Source: 20CM-2-55-15 sp963738025 (GTDB lineage Bacteria > Acidobacteriota > Terriglobia > 20CM-2-55-15). Taken from it: a DNA stretch of 64,000 nt. Shown here piece after piece: positions 18,562 to 27,536 of this stretch. The notes under the pieces were generated by a model, which was not told where the DNA came from, ran no database searches, and saw only the letters and a list, made by a program, of their open reading frames with translations. The stretch is from the NCBI GenBank assembly GCA_963738025.1, contig CAVTWA010000005.1, positions 744,001 to 808,000 of the forward strand, read 5' to 3'. The stretch's first letter is position 1, and the number at the start of each line of letters is the position of its first letter. The translations under genes and the position numbers were made by a program.

Positions 18562-19076
18562 ATTGTAGGCGCGGTCTATGACCATACGTGTCCAAGACAG
18601 GATGAACGGTGAGCGGCAGAATGGTGCCTGGTAAAGGTTTGAATGAAGTGGATGCGATGTAGACCTGGTTTGAGTGTAACGGGAGGACCAGTCCCCGCCT
18701 AAGTTAGGCGGGGTGCCTTCGCGTAGCGAAGGCGGGGCGGCGCGAAGCGTGAGCCCGACAGGGCGAAACCTCACAACACTGTTCAAAGACGCGCAGCGAC
18801 CTTATGGATTTCCGCGAAGCGCTCCTCCTTATTAATCGGTACTGTTCGTCTTTGAACAGTGTCTTGAGGTTTCGCCCTATCGGGCTCACGCTCCGCGCCG
18901 CCCCAGCCCTCGCTTCGCGAGGGCATCCCCGCCTGACTCAGGCGGGGAGTTGCCGTCCCAGCACATCGCTGCGCGGATCTACTCCAGCAACCGCGCTATT
19001 TTGGACAGCTCTGGTCTATGACCGCGTGTCTTTGGTCGATTCCTGGTAAAGCGCGGCCATAGACCGCGCCTACAAT
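18562..19076. repeat. PAL-A element, full copy with outer inverted repeats
   Basis: The core 18693-18947 is bounded by CCCCGCCT-N5-AGGCGGGG hairpins. Inside are a hairpin (GCCTTCGCGTAGCGAAGGC) and a long arm running through GTGAGCCCGACAGGGCGAAAC and CTGTTCAAAGACG (18734-18790), which pairs with CGTCTTTGAACAG and GGTTTCGCCCTATCGGGCTC (18847-18905). Outside the core, ATTGTAGGCGCGGTCTATG at 18562 is matched in inverted orientation by CATAGACCGCGCCTACAAT ending at 19076, enclosing the whole 515-base unit. A leader with AAAGGTTTGAATG (18633) precedes the core, as in two other copies. The whole gap between the flanking genes is this element. Confidence 0.8.
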
Positions 19077-19087
19077 GGAAACACATC

Positions 19088-20839
19088 ATGCAAGTTCGAG
19101 AGCAGAGCCGGCTCAGACAAATCGGAAGTATCTTCTCCTCGGCCGTTTCTATCGGTCGCGTGAGGTGGACATGGGGGGACGCCGTCGCTCTCTCCTTCAT
19201 CAGCGCCGGTCTCTACTTCGGCGTCCGGCTCGCCTTGAGCGCTCCGGAGATGATTCAAGGGCCGAACATTTCTTTGTCGCCCGCCATGCTGCCGGTTTAT
19301 GCCGGACTGTCCTTTCTGCGGATGCTGATCGCATATGTGATCTCGCTGGGTTTCAGCTTGTGGTATGGCAGCCTGATGGCGTCCAACCGTCGGCTGGAGC
19401 AATTTCTGTTGCCGTTGCTGGATGTGCTGCAGAGCGTTCCCATTCTTTCATTCCTTCCGGTAGTGCTGCTGGGCCTGAGTGCGTTTCTTTCGCAGACCGC
19501 GGCTTCGGAAATCGCATCGGTGGTTCTGATATTTACCAGTCAGGCATGGAATCTCGCGTTTGGCTGGTATCAGGCTCAGAAAACAATTCCCCAGGAACTG
19601 CAGGAGGCCGCTGCCAATTTCCAGTTCAGTCCCTGGCTTCGTTTTCGCACGGTGGAACTGCCATTCGGCGCCATTACGCTTGTCTGGAACAGCGTTATGA
19701 GCTGGGCCGGCGGCTGGTTTTTTCTGATGGCGGCGGAAATCTTCACTGTCGGCAACAAAGATTTCCGGCTTCCGGGTCTGGGCGCCTACCTGAGTCAGGC
19801 GGCGAACGCCGGTGACGTGAAGGCGATCACCTGGGGATTGTCGACTCTGCTGTTCATGATCGTTGCGCTGGATCAACTGCTCTGGCGTCCGTTACTGGCC
19901 TGGTCGGACCGGTTTAAATTGGAAACCGTCGAAACCGATCAACCCCGTCCCCGTTCCTGGTTTCTCGAGGCGTGGCGCCGCTCGCGGATCGTATCTGACT
20001 GGATACAGACGTTATTGAAGCGGATGTTTGCGCCAGTCGAAGCGCGAATTGAACGTACCTTCGTTTTTCAACCAAATGCCGAAACGAACTCGCAGCCAAG
20101 TACCTGGTCTACGCTTTTCATGGCCGCAGGCGGATTGATCATCCTGTACGGGGTGTACCGGGCGGGCTCTCTATTTTTCCAGGTCAGTGGCGGTGACTGG
20201 AAACTCATCATGGGAGGTATGCTGGCAACGGGACTGCGCGTTTTGATCGCTATGGGCATCGCTCTGGCGTGGACCATACCGGCCGGTGTGGCCATCGGCA
20301 TGAATTCGCGAATTACGAAATGGGCTCAGCCGATCGCGCAAATCGCTGCGTCTGTTCCTGCAACAGCACTGTTTCCTGTCCTGATGTTAGGCCTGGTCAG
20401 TTTGACGGGTGGTCTCAATTTCATCGCCGTTCTACTGATGCTGATGGGAACCCAGTGGTATCTGCTGTTCAATATCATTGCCGGAGTGACGGCAATACCG
20501 CAGGATCTGCGCCACACGGCGTCGGCGCTCGGACTGAAAGGCTGGCAACGCTGGCGCGTTCTGGTTTTTCCTGCGCTCTTCCCTTACATCATAACGGGAT
20601 TAATTACCGCGAGCGGTGGCGCCTGGAATGCAAGTATCGTGGCAGAATACACGGAGTTCGGCGGACGAACCCGGTCTGTTACCGGTATCGGCTCGACTAT
20701 AGCGAAGGCGACCGCAACCGGAAATTATCCGATGTTGCTCGCGGCAACGCTGACGATGATCTTTGTCGTTGTGCTGGTAAATCGTTTTTTATGGCGGCGA
20801 CTTTATGCTTTGGCCGAAGACCAATACCGAATGGACTAA
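19088..20839 (+). CDS. ABC transporter permease, two fused membrane domains
   Basis: 583 residues with two binding-protein-dependent permease domains in one chain, joined by a hydrophilic linker (about residues 280-345). The first has the EAA loop QELQEAAANFQFSPWLRFRT; the second has the matching loop LRHTASALGLKGWQRWRVLV followed by FPALFPYIITG. Each domain has about six predicted membrane segments. The family (nitrate/sulfonate/bicarbonate type) imports small anions or organic sulfonates. The ATPase gene overlaps its 3' end by 35 bases. No substrate-binding protein gene is in the neighbourhood, so the substrate cannot be inferred. Confidence 0.88.
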   Translation: MQVREQSRLRQIGSIFSSAVSIGRVRWTWGDAVALSFISAGLYFGVRLALSAPEMIQGPNISLSPAMLPVYAGLSFLRMLIAYVISLGFSLWYGSLMASNRRLEQFLLPLLDVLQSVPILSFLPVVLLGLSAFLSQTAASEIASVVLIFTSQAWNLAFGWYQAQKTIPQELQEAAANFQFSPWLRFRTVELPFGAITLVWNSVMSWAGGWFFLMAAEIFTVGNKDFRLPGLGAYLSQAANAGDVKAITWGLSTLLFMIVALDQLLWRPLLAWSDRFKLETVETDQPRPRSWFLEAWRRSRIVSDWIQTLLKRMFAPVEARIERTFVFQPNAETNSQPSTWSTLFMAAGGLIILYGVYRAGSLFFQVSGGDWKLIMGGMLATGLRVLIAMGIALAWTIPAGVAIGMNSRITKWAQPIAQIAASVPATALFPVLMLGLVSLTGGLNFIAVLLMLMGTQWYLLFNIIAGVTAIPQDLRHTASALGLKGWQRWRVLVFPALFPYIITGLITASGGAWNASIVAEYTEFGGRTRSVTGIGSTIAKATATGNYPMLLAATLTMIFVVVLVNRFLWRRLYALAEDQYRMD

Positions 20840-22148
20840 CACGAATTCCGGGAACACAACCCGGATCGTGCAGCTCGAACACATCACTCAGCGTTACAGC
20901 GCGCGTGAACGGGAATTTGTCGCGATTCACGACGTCGGTCTGGGCGTCGACGAGAGTGAATTCGTCGCACTGCTCGGTCCTTCGGGTTGCGGCAAGAGCA
21001 CTCTTTTGCGGATCATTTCCGGTCTGACGCCCCCGAGTGAAGGTCGCGTGTTCTACCGGGGCCAGCCGCTTCGCGGCGTCAATCCGCACGCTGCGATCGT
21101 GTTCCAGAGTTTTGCTCTTTTCCCCTGGCTGACCGTTCAGGAAAACGTCGAAGTCGCGCTCAAAGCCCGTGGAATACCTAAGAGCGTGGCGACGCCTCGC
21201 GCCCTCGATCAGCTGGACAAGATCGGCCTCGATGGTTTCGAAACGGCATATCCCCGTGAACTGTCGGGAGGTATGCGGCAAAAAGTCGGTTTTGCGCGCG
21301 CCATGGTCGTCAACCCTGAAATTCTCTGTATGGACGAGCCGTTTTCCGCGCTGGATGTTTTGAGCGCCGAAGCATTACGCGGTGAATTACTGGATTTATG
21401 GACGAGCGGTCATATCCCGACTAAAGCCATTCTGATGGTGACGCACAATATTGAAGAAGCGGTGTTCATGGCGGATCGCATCATCATTATGGATAAAGAT
21501 CCCGGTAGAGTTATTGCCGACCTGAGAATTCCATTACCGCATCCGAGAGAGAGAAAGAGTCAGGTGTTTCTGGATCTCGTCGACCAGGTCTATACAACGA
21601 TGGCCGGTCAGACTCAGCCGGAACAGGTTGAGTTTGGCGCCCGGCCGGGCGAAAGGGGCCGTCTTCGTCCGCTGCCGGAGATGCAGATCAACGTGCTCAC
21701 CGGACTTCTCGAACGCGTCGATGAGTTTCATGGCAAACGCACAGAAATTTTTCGCCTGGCCGACGAACTGAAGCTGGATTCGGACTACCTGTTGCGATTG
21801 ACCGAAGCCGCTGAACTGCTCGGGTTCTCCATCATTGCACATGGTGATATTGCACTCACGCCGCTTGGCGAGACTTTCGCTGAAGCGAGCGTCCTGGCAC
21901 GAAAATCGATCTTCGGAGTGCGGATCCGGCGGGTCCCCGTTTTTCAATGGCTGGTTTCGCTGCTGAGAGAGGGGGAGGAAAACCGGTTATCGCTCGAGAC
22001 GGTGCGAGAGGCCCTGGGACGCGAGTTCCTGCCCGAGGAAGTCGAGCCCCAGCTGAACATCATTGTGGATTGGGGCCGGTACGCGGAGATCTTTGTTTAT
22101 GATGACAATACTGAAATGATCTACCTCGAGCCGGGCGGGGGAGCCTGA
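20805..22148 (+). CDS. ABC transporter ATPase with C-terminal AAA-associated domain
   Basis: 447 residues from the ATG at 20805; a GTG near 20868 would give a shorter N-terminus starting just before QLEHITQRYS. Walker A is GPSGCGKST (about residue 58), the Q-loop VFQSFALFPWL, the signature LSGGMRQKVGFARA, Walker B ILCMDEPFSALD and the switch His in MVTHNIEEAV. After about residue 260 comes a winged-helix-like domain (LTGLLERVDEFHGKRTEIFR, then LADELKLDSDYLLRLTEAAE) known as the AAA-associated C-terminal domain of nitrate/sulfonate-type ATPases. It powers the fused permease encoded just upstream. Confidence 0.9.
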   Translation: MLWPKTNTEWTNTNSGNTTRIVQLEHITQRYSAREREFVAIHDVGLGVDESEFVALLGPSGCGKSTLLRIISGLTPPSEGRVFYRGQPLRGVNPHAAIVFQSFALFPWLTVQENVEVALKARGIPKSVATPRALDQLDKIGLDGFETAYPRELSGGMRQKVGFARAMVVNPEILCMDEPFSALDVLSAEALRGELLDLWTSGHIPTKAILMVTHNIEEAVFMADRIIIMDKDPGRVIADLRIPLPHPRERKSQVFLDLVDQVYTTMAGQTQPEQVEFGARPGERGRLRPLPEMQINVLTGLLERVDEFHGKRTEIFRLADELKLDSDYLLRLTEAAELLGFSIIAHGDIALTPLGETFAEASVLARKSIFGVRIRRVPVFQWLVSLLREGEENRLSLETVREALGREFLPEEVEPQLNIIVDWGRYAEIFVYDDNTEMIYLEPGGGA

Positions 22149-22237
22149 CCTTACTACGTGTCCAAGACAGAATGGACGGGAAGCCGCAAAGTAGCGCCCT
22201 GAAAAGGTTTGAATGGAATGGGTGCGATGTAATTGGT

Positions 22238-22465
22238 GTAACGCTGCGGACCAGTCCCCGTCTGAGTCAGGCGGGGTGCCTTCGCGTAGCGAAGGCGGGG
22301 CGGTCTGTTCAAAGGCCGCGCGCAGCGCGTACCTTAAGGATTTCCGCGGAGCGCTCATTATTGATCGGTGCGCTTCGCGGAAATTCATAAGGAAGCCGCT
22401 GCGCGGGACTTTGAACAGACCGCCCCGGCCCTCGCTGCGCGAGGGCATCCCCGCAGCAGCGTTAC
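22238..22465. repeat. PAL-A element, right end altered
   Basis: The left end-hairpin (22256-22276), inner hairpin CCTTCGCGTAGCGAAGG, and long arms GGGGCGGTCTGTTCAAAG / CTTTGAACAGACCGCCCC are present. The right end-hairpin is missing; instead GCAGCGTTAC (22456-22465) pairs with GTAACGCTGC (22238-22247). The leader with GTGTCCAAGACAG (22159) and AAAGGTTTGAATG (22203) precedes it. The rest of the gap 22149-22540 holds no gene. Confidence 0.78.
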
Positions 22466-22540
22466 GGTTAACGATCTCATTGGTCCTCCGATATTTACTT
22501 AACGCGAATAACGCCCCATCCATTCTTTGTACAATGGGAT

Positions 22541-23725
22541 GTGTTCTGTCGTCACTTCGGAATCTGCGGCGGCTGCAGCCTTCAGCACCTCTCCTATGCG
22601 GAACAACTCGCTTCAAAAGAAGCGGTGCTGCTCGCCGTTTTACCACGGTCTTTACGTGAAGCCGCAGGCGTTTTTGCTTCTCCTTTGTTCGTTCCAACGA
22701 ATATTGATATTGAAGTTCCCCGAGGGTTCCGGCAGAAGGTGGCATTCGTTTTCGGCTCAGGACCGGGCGGCCGCGGGTTGGTCATGGGGCATTACGAACG
22801 CGAGTCGCAACGAATCGTTCCGGTTGAAGAGTGTCCAGTACACAGCGCTCGGGGAAACAGGATTGCTTTTGCACTTCATGATCACTTGTTGCGCGCGGGG
22901 ATCAGTGCGGCGGGCCCGGCTTTGAAGGGTCTGTTGCGCTACCTGATTGTCCGGACGAGCGAAGACGATCGCGAAGCTGTTGCCATGCTCGTGGTGACGC
23001 GCAATGACAAATCCCTGCGCAAACCCGTCCGAGCGCTGCTCGACTCGAAAGAACGGCCGGAGGGATTTTTCGTCAATATTCATGACAGTCCGGGGCCGTT
23101 CATGGTGGGTCCGGAAACGATCCGGATTGACGGGCGCAGCCACGTGCGCGAAACGGTGGGCGGTTTGAATTTTCTTATCTCGCCGTCAGCGTTTTTCCAG
23201 ACGAATGTTCGCGCCGCGGCTGTCCTGCAACGGCGTGTCACGGACAGCCTTGTTGGCACTTCGCGGGTGCTTGACCTGTACTGCGGCAGCGGTCTGTTTT
23301 CTCTACCGCTCGCCGCGGCGGGCGCCCGCGTTACCGGCGTTGATGAAAACCGGCAGGCGATCCGGGATGCAGAAATGAACGTCCGTTTGAACCGCATCCC
23401 TGATGGGCGGGTGCGATTCATTGCACAACGCGTTGAAGATGCGTTGCTGCGGCTCGGAGCCGAGGCATGGGATGCCGTGATTCTCGATCCGCCGCGGCAG
23501 GGCTGCCCGAAACCGATCCTGTCTGCTATCTTCGAGCGTGTTGCTCCGCCTCGTGTAGTTTACGTTTCATGCAATCCGGACATGCTTGGGATTGAATTGC
23601 CGGTCATGTTGAATGCCGGATACCGCGTCGAGCGCCTCGAGGCGATTGATATGTTTCCCCATACGGATCACATCGAAGCCATTGTTCGGCTGGTCCGTAG
23701 TCAGGGCGGAAGACAAAAAGCTTAG
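22541..23725 (+). CDS. 23S rRNA (uracil-5-)-methyltransferase, RlmD/RumA-like
   Basis: 394 residues from a GTG. It begins almost directly with an iron-sulfur cluster motif CRHFGICGGC (C-x5-C-x2-C), with a later Cys in VEECPVHS as probable fourth ligand. The SAM site is VLDLYCGSGLFSLPLA, followed by DAVILDPPRQGCPKP and the catalytic Cys in YVSCNPDML, ending HTDHIEAIVRL. It would methylate a uridine of 23S rRNA at C5. The N-terminal TRAM domain found in E. coli RumA is absent; no in-frame ATG or GTG immediately upstream would add it. Exact target (U1939, U747 or a tRNA site) cannot be told from sequence. Confidence 0.87.
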   Translation: MFCRHFGICGGCSLQHLSYAEQLASKEAVLLAVLPRSLREAAGVFASPLFVPTNIDIEVPRGFRQKVAFVFGSGPGGRGLVMGHYERESQRIVPVEECPVHSARGNRIAFALHDHLLRAGISAAGPALKGLLRYLIVRTSEDDREAVAMLVVTRNDKSLRKPVRALLDSKERPEGFFVNIHDSPGPFMVGPETIRIDGRSHVRETVGGLNFLISPSAFFQTNVRAAAVLQRRVTDSLVGTSRVLDLYCGSGLFSLPLAAAGARVTGVDENRQAIRDAEMNVRLNRIPDGRVRFIAQRVEDALLRLGAEAWDAVILDPPRQGCPKPILSAIFERVAPPRVVYVSCNPDMLGIELPVMLNAGYRVERLEAIDMFPHTDHIEAIVRLVRSQGGRQKA

Positions 23726-23795
23726 CGCGGCTACGCCGCGACCGAAACATAAGACTCGCAGTAGTTGACACGCAAATGTTGTGAGGGAGCGAACT

Positions 23796-24055
23796 CCCCG
23801 CCTAACTAAGTTAGGCGGGGATGCCCTCGCGCAGCGAGGGCCGGGGCGGGGCGGAGCGCGAGCCCGACAGGGCGAAGCCTAAATATCTGTTCAAAGTTCG
23901 CGCGCAGCGCGTTCCTTGTGAATATTCGCGTAGCGCACCGATTAGAACAAGGGGGATCGCTTCGCGGAAATTCATATGGAACGCGCTGCGCGCGAACTTT
24001 GAACAGACCGCCCCGCCTTCGCTGCGCGAAGGATCCCCGCCTGACTCAGGCGGGG
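23796..24055. repeat. PAL-A element, full copy
   Basis: 260-base copy with both end-hairpins (23796-23820 and 24035-24055), hairpin GCCCTCGCGCAGCGAGGGC, the GCGCGAGCCCGACAGGGCGAA segment (no matching right arm in this copy) and the arms TCTGTTCAAAGTTCGCGCG / CGCGCGAACTTTGAACAGA. The remaining part of the intergenic region, 24056-24397, shows no gene or structure that I can support. Confidence 0.8.
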
Positions 24056-24397
24056 ACTTCCCCCCATTTCGATATCCTGCCGAAAAATCAACTTCGACAA
24101 ACCAGATCGCTTGTCGCCAAAACTGGACGACAACCAACTCTCGTGATATTCGTATTGCCGGTGCCGTCTTAGGCGCCATATTGAGCGCCCTTATATCGCC
24201 TGGAGCGAACCTTTTTCGGCTCATCGCTCAACGAGCGATTTACGAATCCGGCGCAACAAAAGCGACCGGATACGGCGATCCCAACACACTGCCAACGGTC
24301 ATAAACCGGAGCTACAAACCCAGCGAAACGCGGGTAAGGGATTTTGTCGTCTCCGTCCGAAAATCGTGTTAAAAAACTAAAACTTACAGCCTTGTTA

Positions 24398-24451
24398 CAC
24401 AAAAGGCACAAGAGTTCTAAATTCTTGTGCCTTTTGTGCTTCTTGTGTTCC
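24398..24451. repeat. PAL-C element
   Basis: Inverted repeat CACAAAAGGCACAAG (24398-24412) / CTTGTGCCTTTTGTG (24424-24438), continuing CTTCTTGTGTTCC to 24451. It lies 10 bases past the stop of the minus-strand gene 24462-25811. The 41 bases at 24368-24408 recur almost exactly in inverted orientation at 57813-57855, so the mobile unit is longer than the palindrome. Confidence 0.7.
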
Positions 24452-24461
24452 GATCCCTGAT

Positions 24462-25811
24462 CTAACGGGCGGCGTCGAGCTTGATCTCCAGCGGGGTATT
24501 GACCGGGAAGCGGACTTCCTGACCTCGCGACAAAAGATTGGAAAAGACGGCATGGCCGAGTCCGTACAGACCGAGCCCGATCCCAACCGGCGGAATCATT
24601 CGTCCGGCAATACCGGCAGGAAGACCGAACCCGGAGTGAGTTCCCAACAAGCGGCTGATCACATTATCTTCGGATGCGCCAAGGAGTGCATTGCCCATGG
24701 TTTCGGAACCGTAATTGAATCCTTGAGCGACTCCAACCAGCGCAAGCGCCGGGGAGAAAAAGCGGGTCTTCGATTCCGTCACACGAGCCTCTCCCAGTTC
24801 ATTGATCCGGAGTTGACCCATTTCGTGATTTACGAGTACACCTGACAGACTGCCTTCCAGTTTTTGAGCAGGCGACAGACCCATGAGGATGGAGACCGGC
24901 GGTTCAATGCTGGTGAATTTGAAAGTCAACTCGCCACCGTGATGGAATGCGCCGGCCCGATGCGCCTCTACGACTTCACCCACCAGCCTGCTGCCGACAG
25001 GAAAGATGAGAAGCTGGTCCCGGGAGAACAATGGACGAGTCAGGGCGGCTTTGACGACGGTTCCATGCGTCGCAGTGCCGGAGTCCAACGCTGTTTCCAG
25101 GCGGGCGTACACCGTACTGCCGGAAGGAGGCGCGGATCCCAGCTTGTCGAAGGCTCCTGCGCCAAGAACCGCAGTGCCGAAATCGAGGTGCTCCAGAAGG
25201 GTCACTTTATATCGGACGCCGGAAGGGACCGACTGTGGATGATAGGGAGCCAGATTCCACAGCATGCCTTTCAGCAGGTCGTCTCCGTGCGAAGTGGTCG
25301 TGGCGACGAGGGCCCGCGTCTGATTTTTTTGCTCCAGACTGGGTTTGATGTCTTTAGCCTGCTTTAATGGGGCGTTATATCGAAACAGAGTATCGGTTCC
25401 CGCCTCGACGGAGGTGGAAATGGGGATACGGGAACCGTTACCAAGGACCAGCGTATCGAAGGTGATCAGAGGTTCGCGCACCGGCGTAAAGTCGGCCGCG
25501 AGGACGGCAGACATGCGCTTTTTGAATCCGCCGCTCTTGAAGCCCGTGATCCTGCCGAGAACTTCCGTACCCGGAGGAATGACTTCGCGATCGAAGGCAT
25601 AAACAGGCTCAACGATCTTTCCATGTACAGGCTGGCCTAATTTGAAGTGCAGTTTGTCGGTCAGCATGACCTGAAGGGGAAAGCCCTGATCCACTGAAAG
25701 CGGAACGATTGTGAAGTGGATCGGAATTTCGAGCGCTGTCGACTGGGCGAATGCCCCAGCCGTAAAAACGACGGTGAAGAAGCAAACGAAGAAAACAAGA
25801 CGTGTCAACAC
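24462..25811 (-). CDS. Secreted protein of unknown function
   Basis: 449 residues with a clear signal peptide (LVFFVCFFTVVFTAGAFAQS). The mature part has repeated short segments of the type PPGTEVLGRITGF, FPVGSRLVGEVVEA and ATHGTVVKAALTRPLF, reminiscent of the beta-rich VirB10/TrbI-like fold in which a variable is set 'from a value' by such strands. The C-terminus has a Gly-rich hydrophobic stretch (IPPVGIGLGLYGLGHAVFSN). I cannot assign a function. Same direction as the downstream-shifted PAP2 gene at 25917, with 105 bases between. Confidence 0.65.
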   Translation of the reverse strand: MLTRLVFFVCFFTVVFTAGAFAQSTALEIPIHFTIVPLSVDQGFPLQVMLTDKLHFKLGQPVHGKIVEPVYAFDREVIPPGTEVLGRITGFKSGGFKKRMSAVLAADFTPVREPLITFDTLVLGNGSRIPISTSVEAGTDTLFRYNAPLKQAKDIKPSLEQKNQTRALVATTTSHGDDLLKGMLWNLAPYHPQSVPSGVRYKVTLLEHLDFGTAVLGAGAFDKLGSAPPSGSTVYARLETALDSGTATHGTVVKAALTRPLFSRDQLLIFPVGSRLVGEVVEAHRAGAFHHGGELTFKFTSIEPPVSILMGLSPAQKLEGSLSGVLVNHEMGQLRINELGEARVTESKTRFFSPALALVGVAQGFNYGSETMGNALLGASEDNVISRLLGTHSGFGLPAGIAGRMIPPVGIGLGLYGLGHAVFSNLLSRGQEVRFPVNTPLEIKLDAAR

Positions 25812-25916
25812 AACTTACCTGACCTAATCTCGCTCCGCGACGCGCGGCCACCTGGACGCGCCACGCAGAGTCGTCTGGCCGATGCGGGCAGCCAGTACCC
25901 AAATGAAGTCCGAAAA

Positions 25917-26741
25917 CTACTGCACTTCCAGCTGCTGATTCGAATTGCGCATGACGAAGTTCCCGATCAGATAACCGAGCGAACTTCCGACGAGAACATC
26001 CGACGCGTAATGGCGTTGGGCCGTGATGCGGGAGATACTGACGGCTGTTGCAAAGCTGTACATGCCGATTTTAACGAACGGCTTGTGCGGGTATTCCTTA
26101 GAGATAACCGTGGCGAGAGCCCAGGCTTCCATCGAGTGTCCTGATGGAAAAGAATCTCCCCCATTGAGGAAGCTGCCGTTTCCGCCCATATAGGGCCGGG
26201 TTCGCTGCGTCAGCATCTTCAGGCCCTGCATCGCGATCGTCGAATATATCGCCGCTTGGAATGCGCGTTCGCCGGTATCGATCATGTGGTCATTGCCCTT
26301 GATCTTGCCTAAAGCCAGGAAGGCTCCGGGCACTCCCCACGTTGCGTATGTTCCCAGGTTGGAGACTTTGAGACTGTTATTCTGCAGGGAGGTGTTGTTA
26401 TCGAACGAGTGGCTGATTTTGGTGTCCTGCGTTAACAGGAACGCCGTTCCGCCGGCGAGGGGGACGAGCCATTTGGCATCGGACTTCTGAATGTGAGCGG
26501 GGCTGGACCACATCGACTTCTGGTCGTTCAATAGCTGCCGGGCGAATCCTCTGGGAAAGAAATCGTCCTTTTTGAGCGCGGGAACCTGCAGAGGCTTCTC
26601 TGCGGAATTCGTGATCTGAAAATCCGGCGGAATGGTATCGGGGGAGGCAATGGCCGGAGACTGCGCGCTGAGGGATGATACAAAAACAAAAAACATGAGG
26701 AGCGCGCCGACTGCAACGGGGCGCGCGGACCGATCTGACAT
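25917..26741 (-). CDS. PAP2-family phosphatase, exported
   Basis: 274 residues with a signal peptide (VGALLMFFVFVSSLSAQS). All three PAP2 motifs are present: KMLTQRTRP (KxxxxxxRP), FPSGHS (PSGH) and SRITAQRHYASD (SRxxxxxHxxxD), so the acid phosphatase/lipid phosphatase catalytic His pair is intact. Predicted membrane segments surround the motifs. It likely dephosphorylates a lipid or pyrophosphate such as undecaprenyl pyrophosphate, phosphatidic acid or a phosphate ester on the outer face of the membrane. Substrate is not determined. Confidence 0.88.
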   Translation of the reverse strand: MSDRSARPVAVGALLMFFVFVSSLSAQSPAIASPDTIPPDFQITNSAEKPLQVPALKKDDFFPRGFARQLLNDQKSMWSSPAHIQKSDAKWLVPLAGGTAFLLTQDTKISHSFDNNTSLQNNSLKVSNLGTYATWGVPGAFLALGKIKGNDHMIDTGERAFQAAIYSTIAMQGLKMLTQRTRPYMGGNGSFLNGGDSFPSGHSMEAWALATVISKEYPHKPFVKIGMYSFATAVSISRITAQRHYASDVLVGSSLGYLIGNFVMRNSNQQLEVQ

Positions 26742-27036
26742 GAGGCACTTCCTTATACTCGATGGGCGGTGGGCAGGCTGAGAACCGCGCCATTCCTGGG
26801 TTTGAGCCCGATCACTATACCTCAGTCCGGATGGATTGTGTGGGATAAATGGAAGTGTGTTGTCAGATGTCGAATGTCAAACGCATTTGACAATCGACAT
26901 TTGACGTATTTGGGCGCTATTGCCTGGCAGCCATGAGTTTACGCCGCAGGTCCGCTGTATCCTGATGGACATCGATCCGCTGGCCGCCGCGGCTGTTGCC
27001 CGCCTTCTATGTGCCATGGTTAGCGTGTCCGCAGTT
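26742..27036. other. Intergenic region with small GTCGAATGTC palindrome
   Basis: At 26867-26900 ATGTCGAATGTCAAA pairs with TTTGACAATCGACAT (one mismatch). A related sequence, CCATTCGACATTCGACAATGG with a further half copy, lies at 27457-27494 just before the MetE-core gene. The minus strand at about 26926-26997 reads GGQRIDVHQDTADLRRKLMA before a stop, which looks like the tail of a lost gene, but nothing upstream supports it. Confidence 0.35.
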
Positions 27037-27242
27037 CCCGCCTAAGTTAGGCGCCCCAGCCCTCGCAAAGCGAGGGCTGGGGCGGTCTGTTCAAAATCCC
27101 GCGAAGCGGCTCCTTATGAATTTCCGCGAAGCGGACCGAATTAATAAGGAGCGCGCGCGGAAATCTCTAAGGTCGCTACGCGTCTTTGAAGAGACCGCCC
27201 CGCCTTCGCTGCGCGAAGGATCCCCGCCTAACTTAGGCGGGG
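27037..27242. repeat. PAL-A element, copy with shortened left hairpin
   Basis: Left end CCCGCCTAAGTTAGGCG, hairpin GCCCTCGCAAAGCGAGGGC, arms GGGGCGGTCTGTTCAAA / TTTGAAGAGACCGCCCC, right hairpin at 27222-27242. In the middle TAATAAGGAGCGCGC and the GCGAAGCGG motifs form further stems. 27243-27456 holds nothing recognisable. Confidence 0.78.
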
Positions 27243-27536
27243 ACTGGTCTACCAGCGTGACTACATTCTGCGGCTTCGCCCACTCTGTTAAAAATTCAGG
27301 CGCCGGACCGAAGCTTCTGTTAAATCCGGTAAGTCGGGGCTGCCGAAACTTCGGAAATCCGTTATGTCTCGCAGCGAAAAGGCCGCGGTGTTCCTGCCGG
27401 CCGCGCCGTTTATGCGTTCTGTGTCAAATGATTTTGGCGGATGCCAGGAAACGCTTCCATTCGACATTCGACAATGGACATTCGACATTGGACATCTTGA
27501 AGAGCGGCAGAAAAACCGTGCGGTATACTGCCGCGG

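Noticed and set aside
18693..18947. CRISPR array from repeated hairpins
   Set aside because: The repeats are nested inverted repeats, not equal direct repeats with unique spacers, and no cas genes are in the window.
22527..22925. Alternative frame at the start of the methyltransferase gene
   Set aside because: It overlaps the methyltransferase in another frame and has no family features.
26926..26997. Gene tail on the minus strand
   Set aside because: The 24 or so residues before the stop look protein-like, but there is no start, no domain and the segment is bounded by a repeat. Noted only as possible debris.
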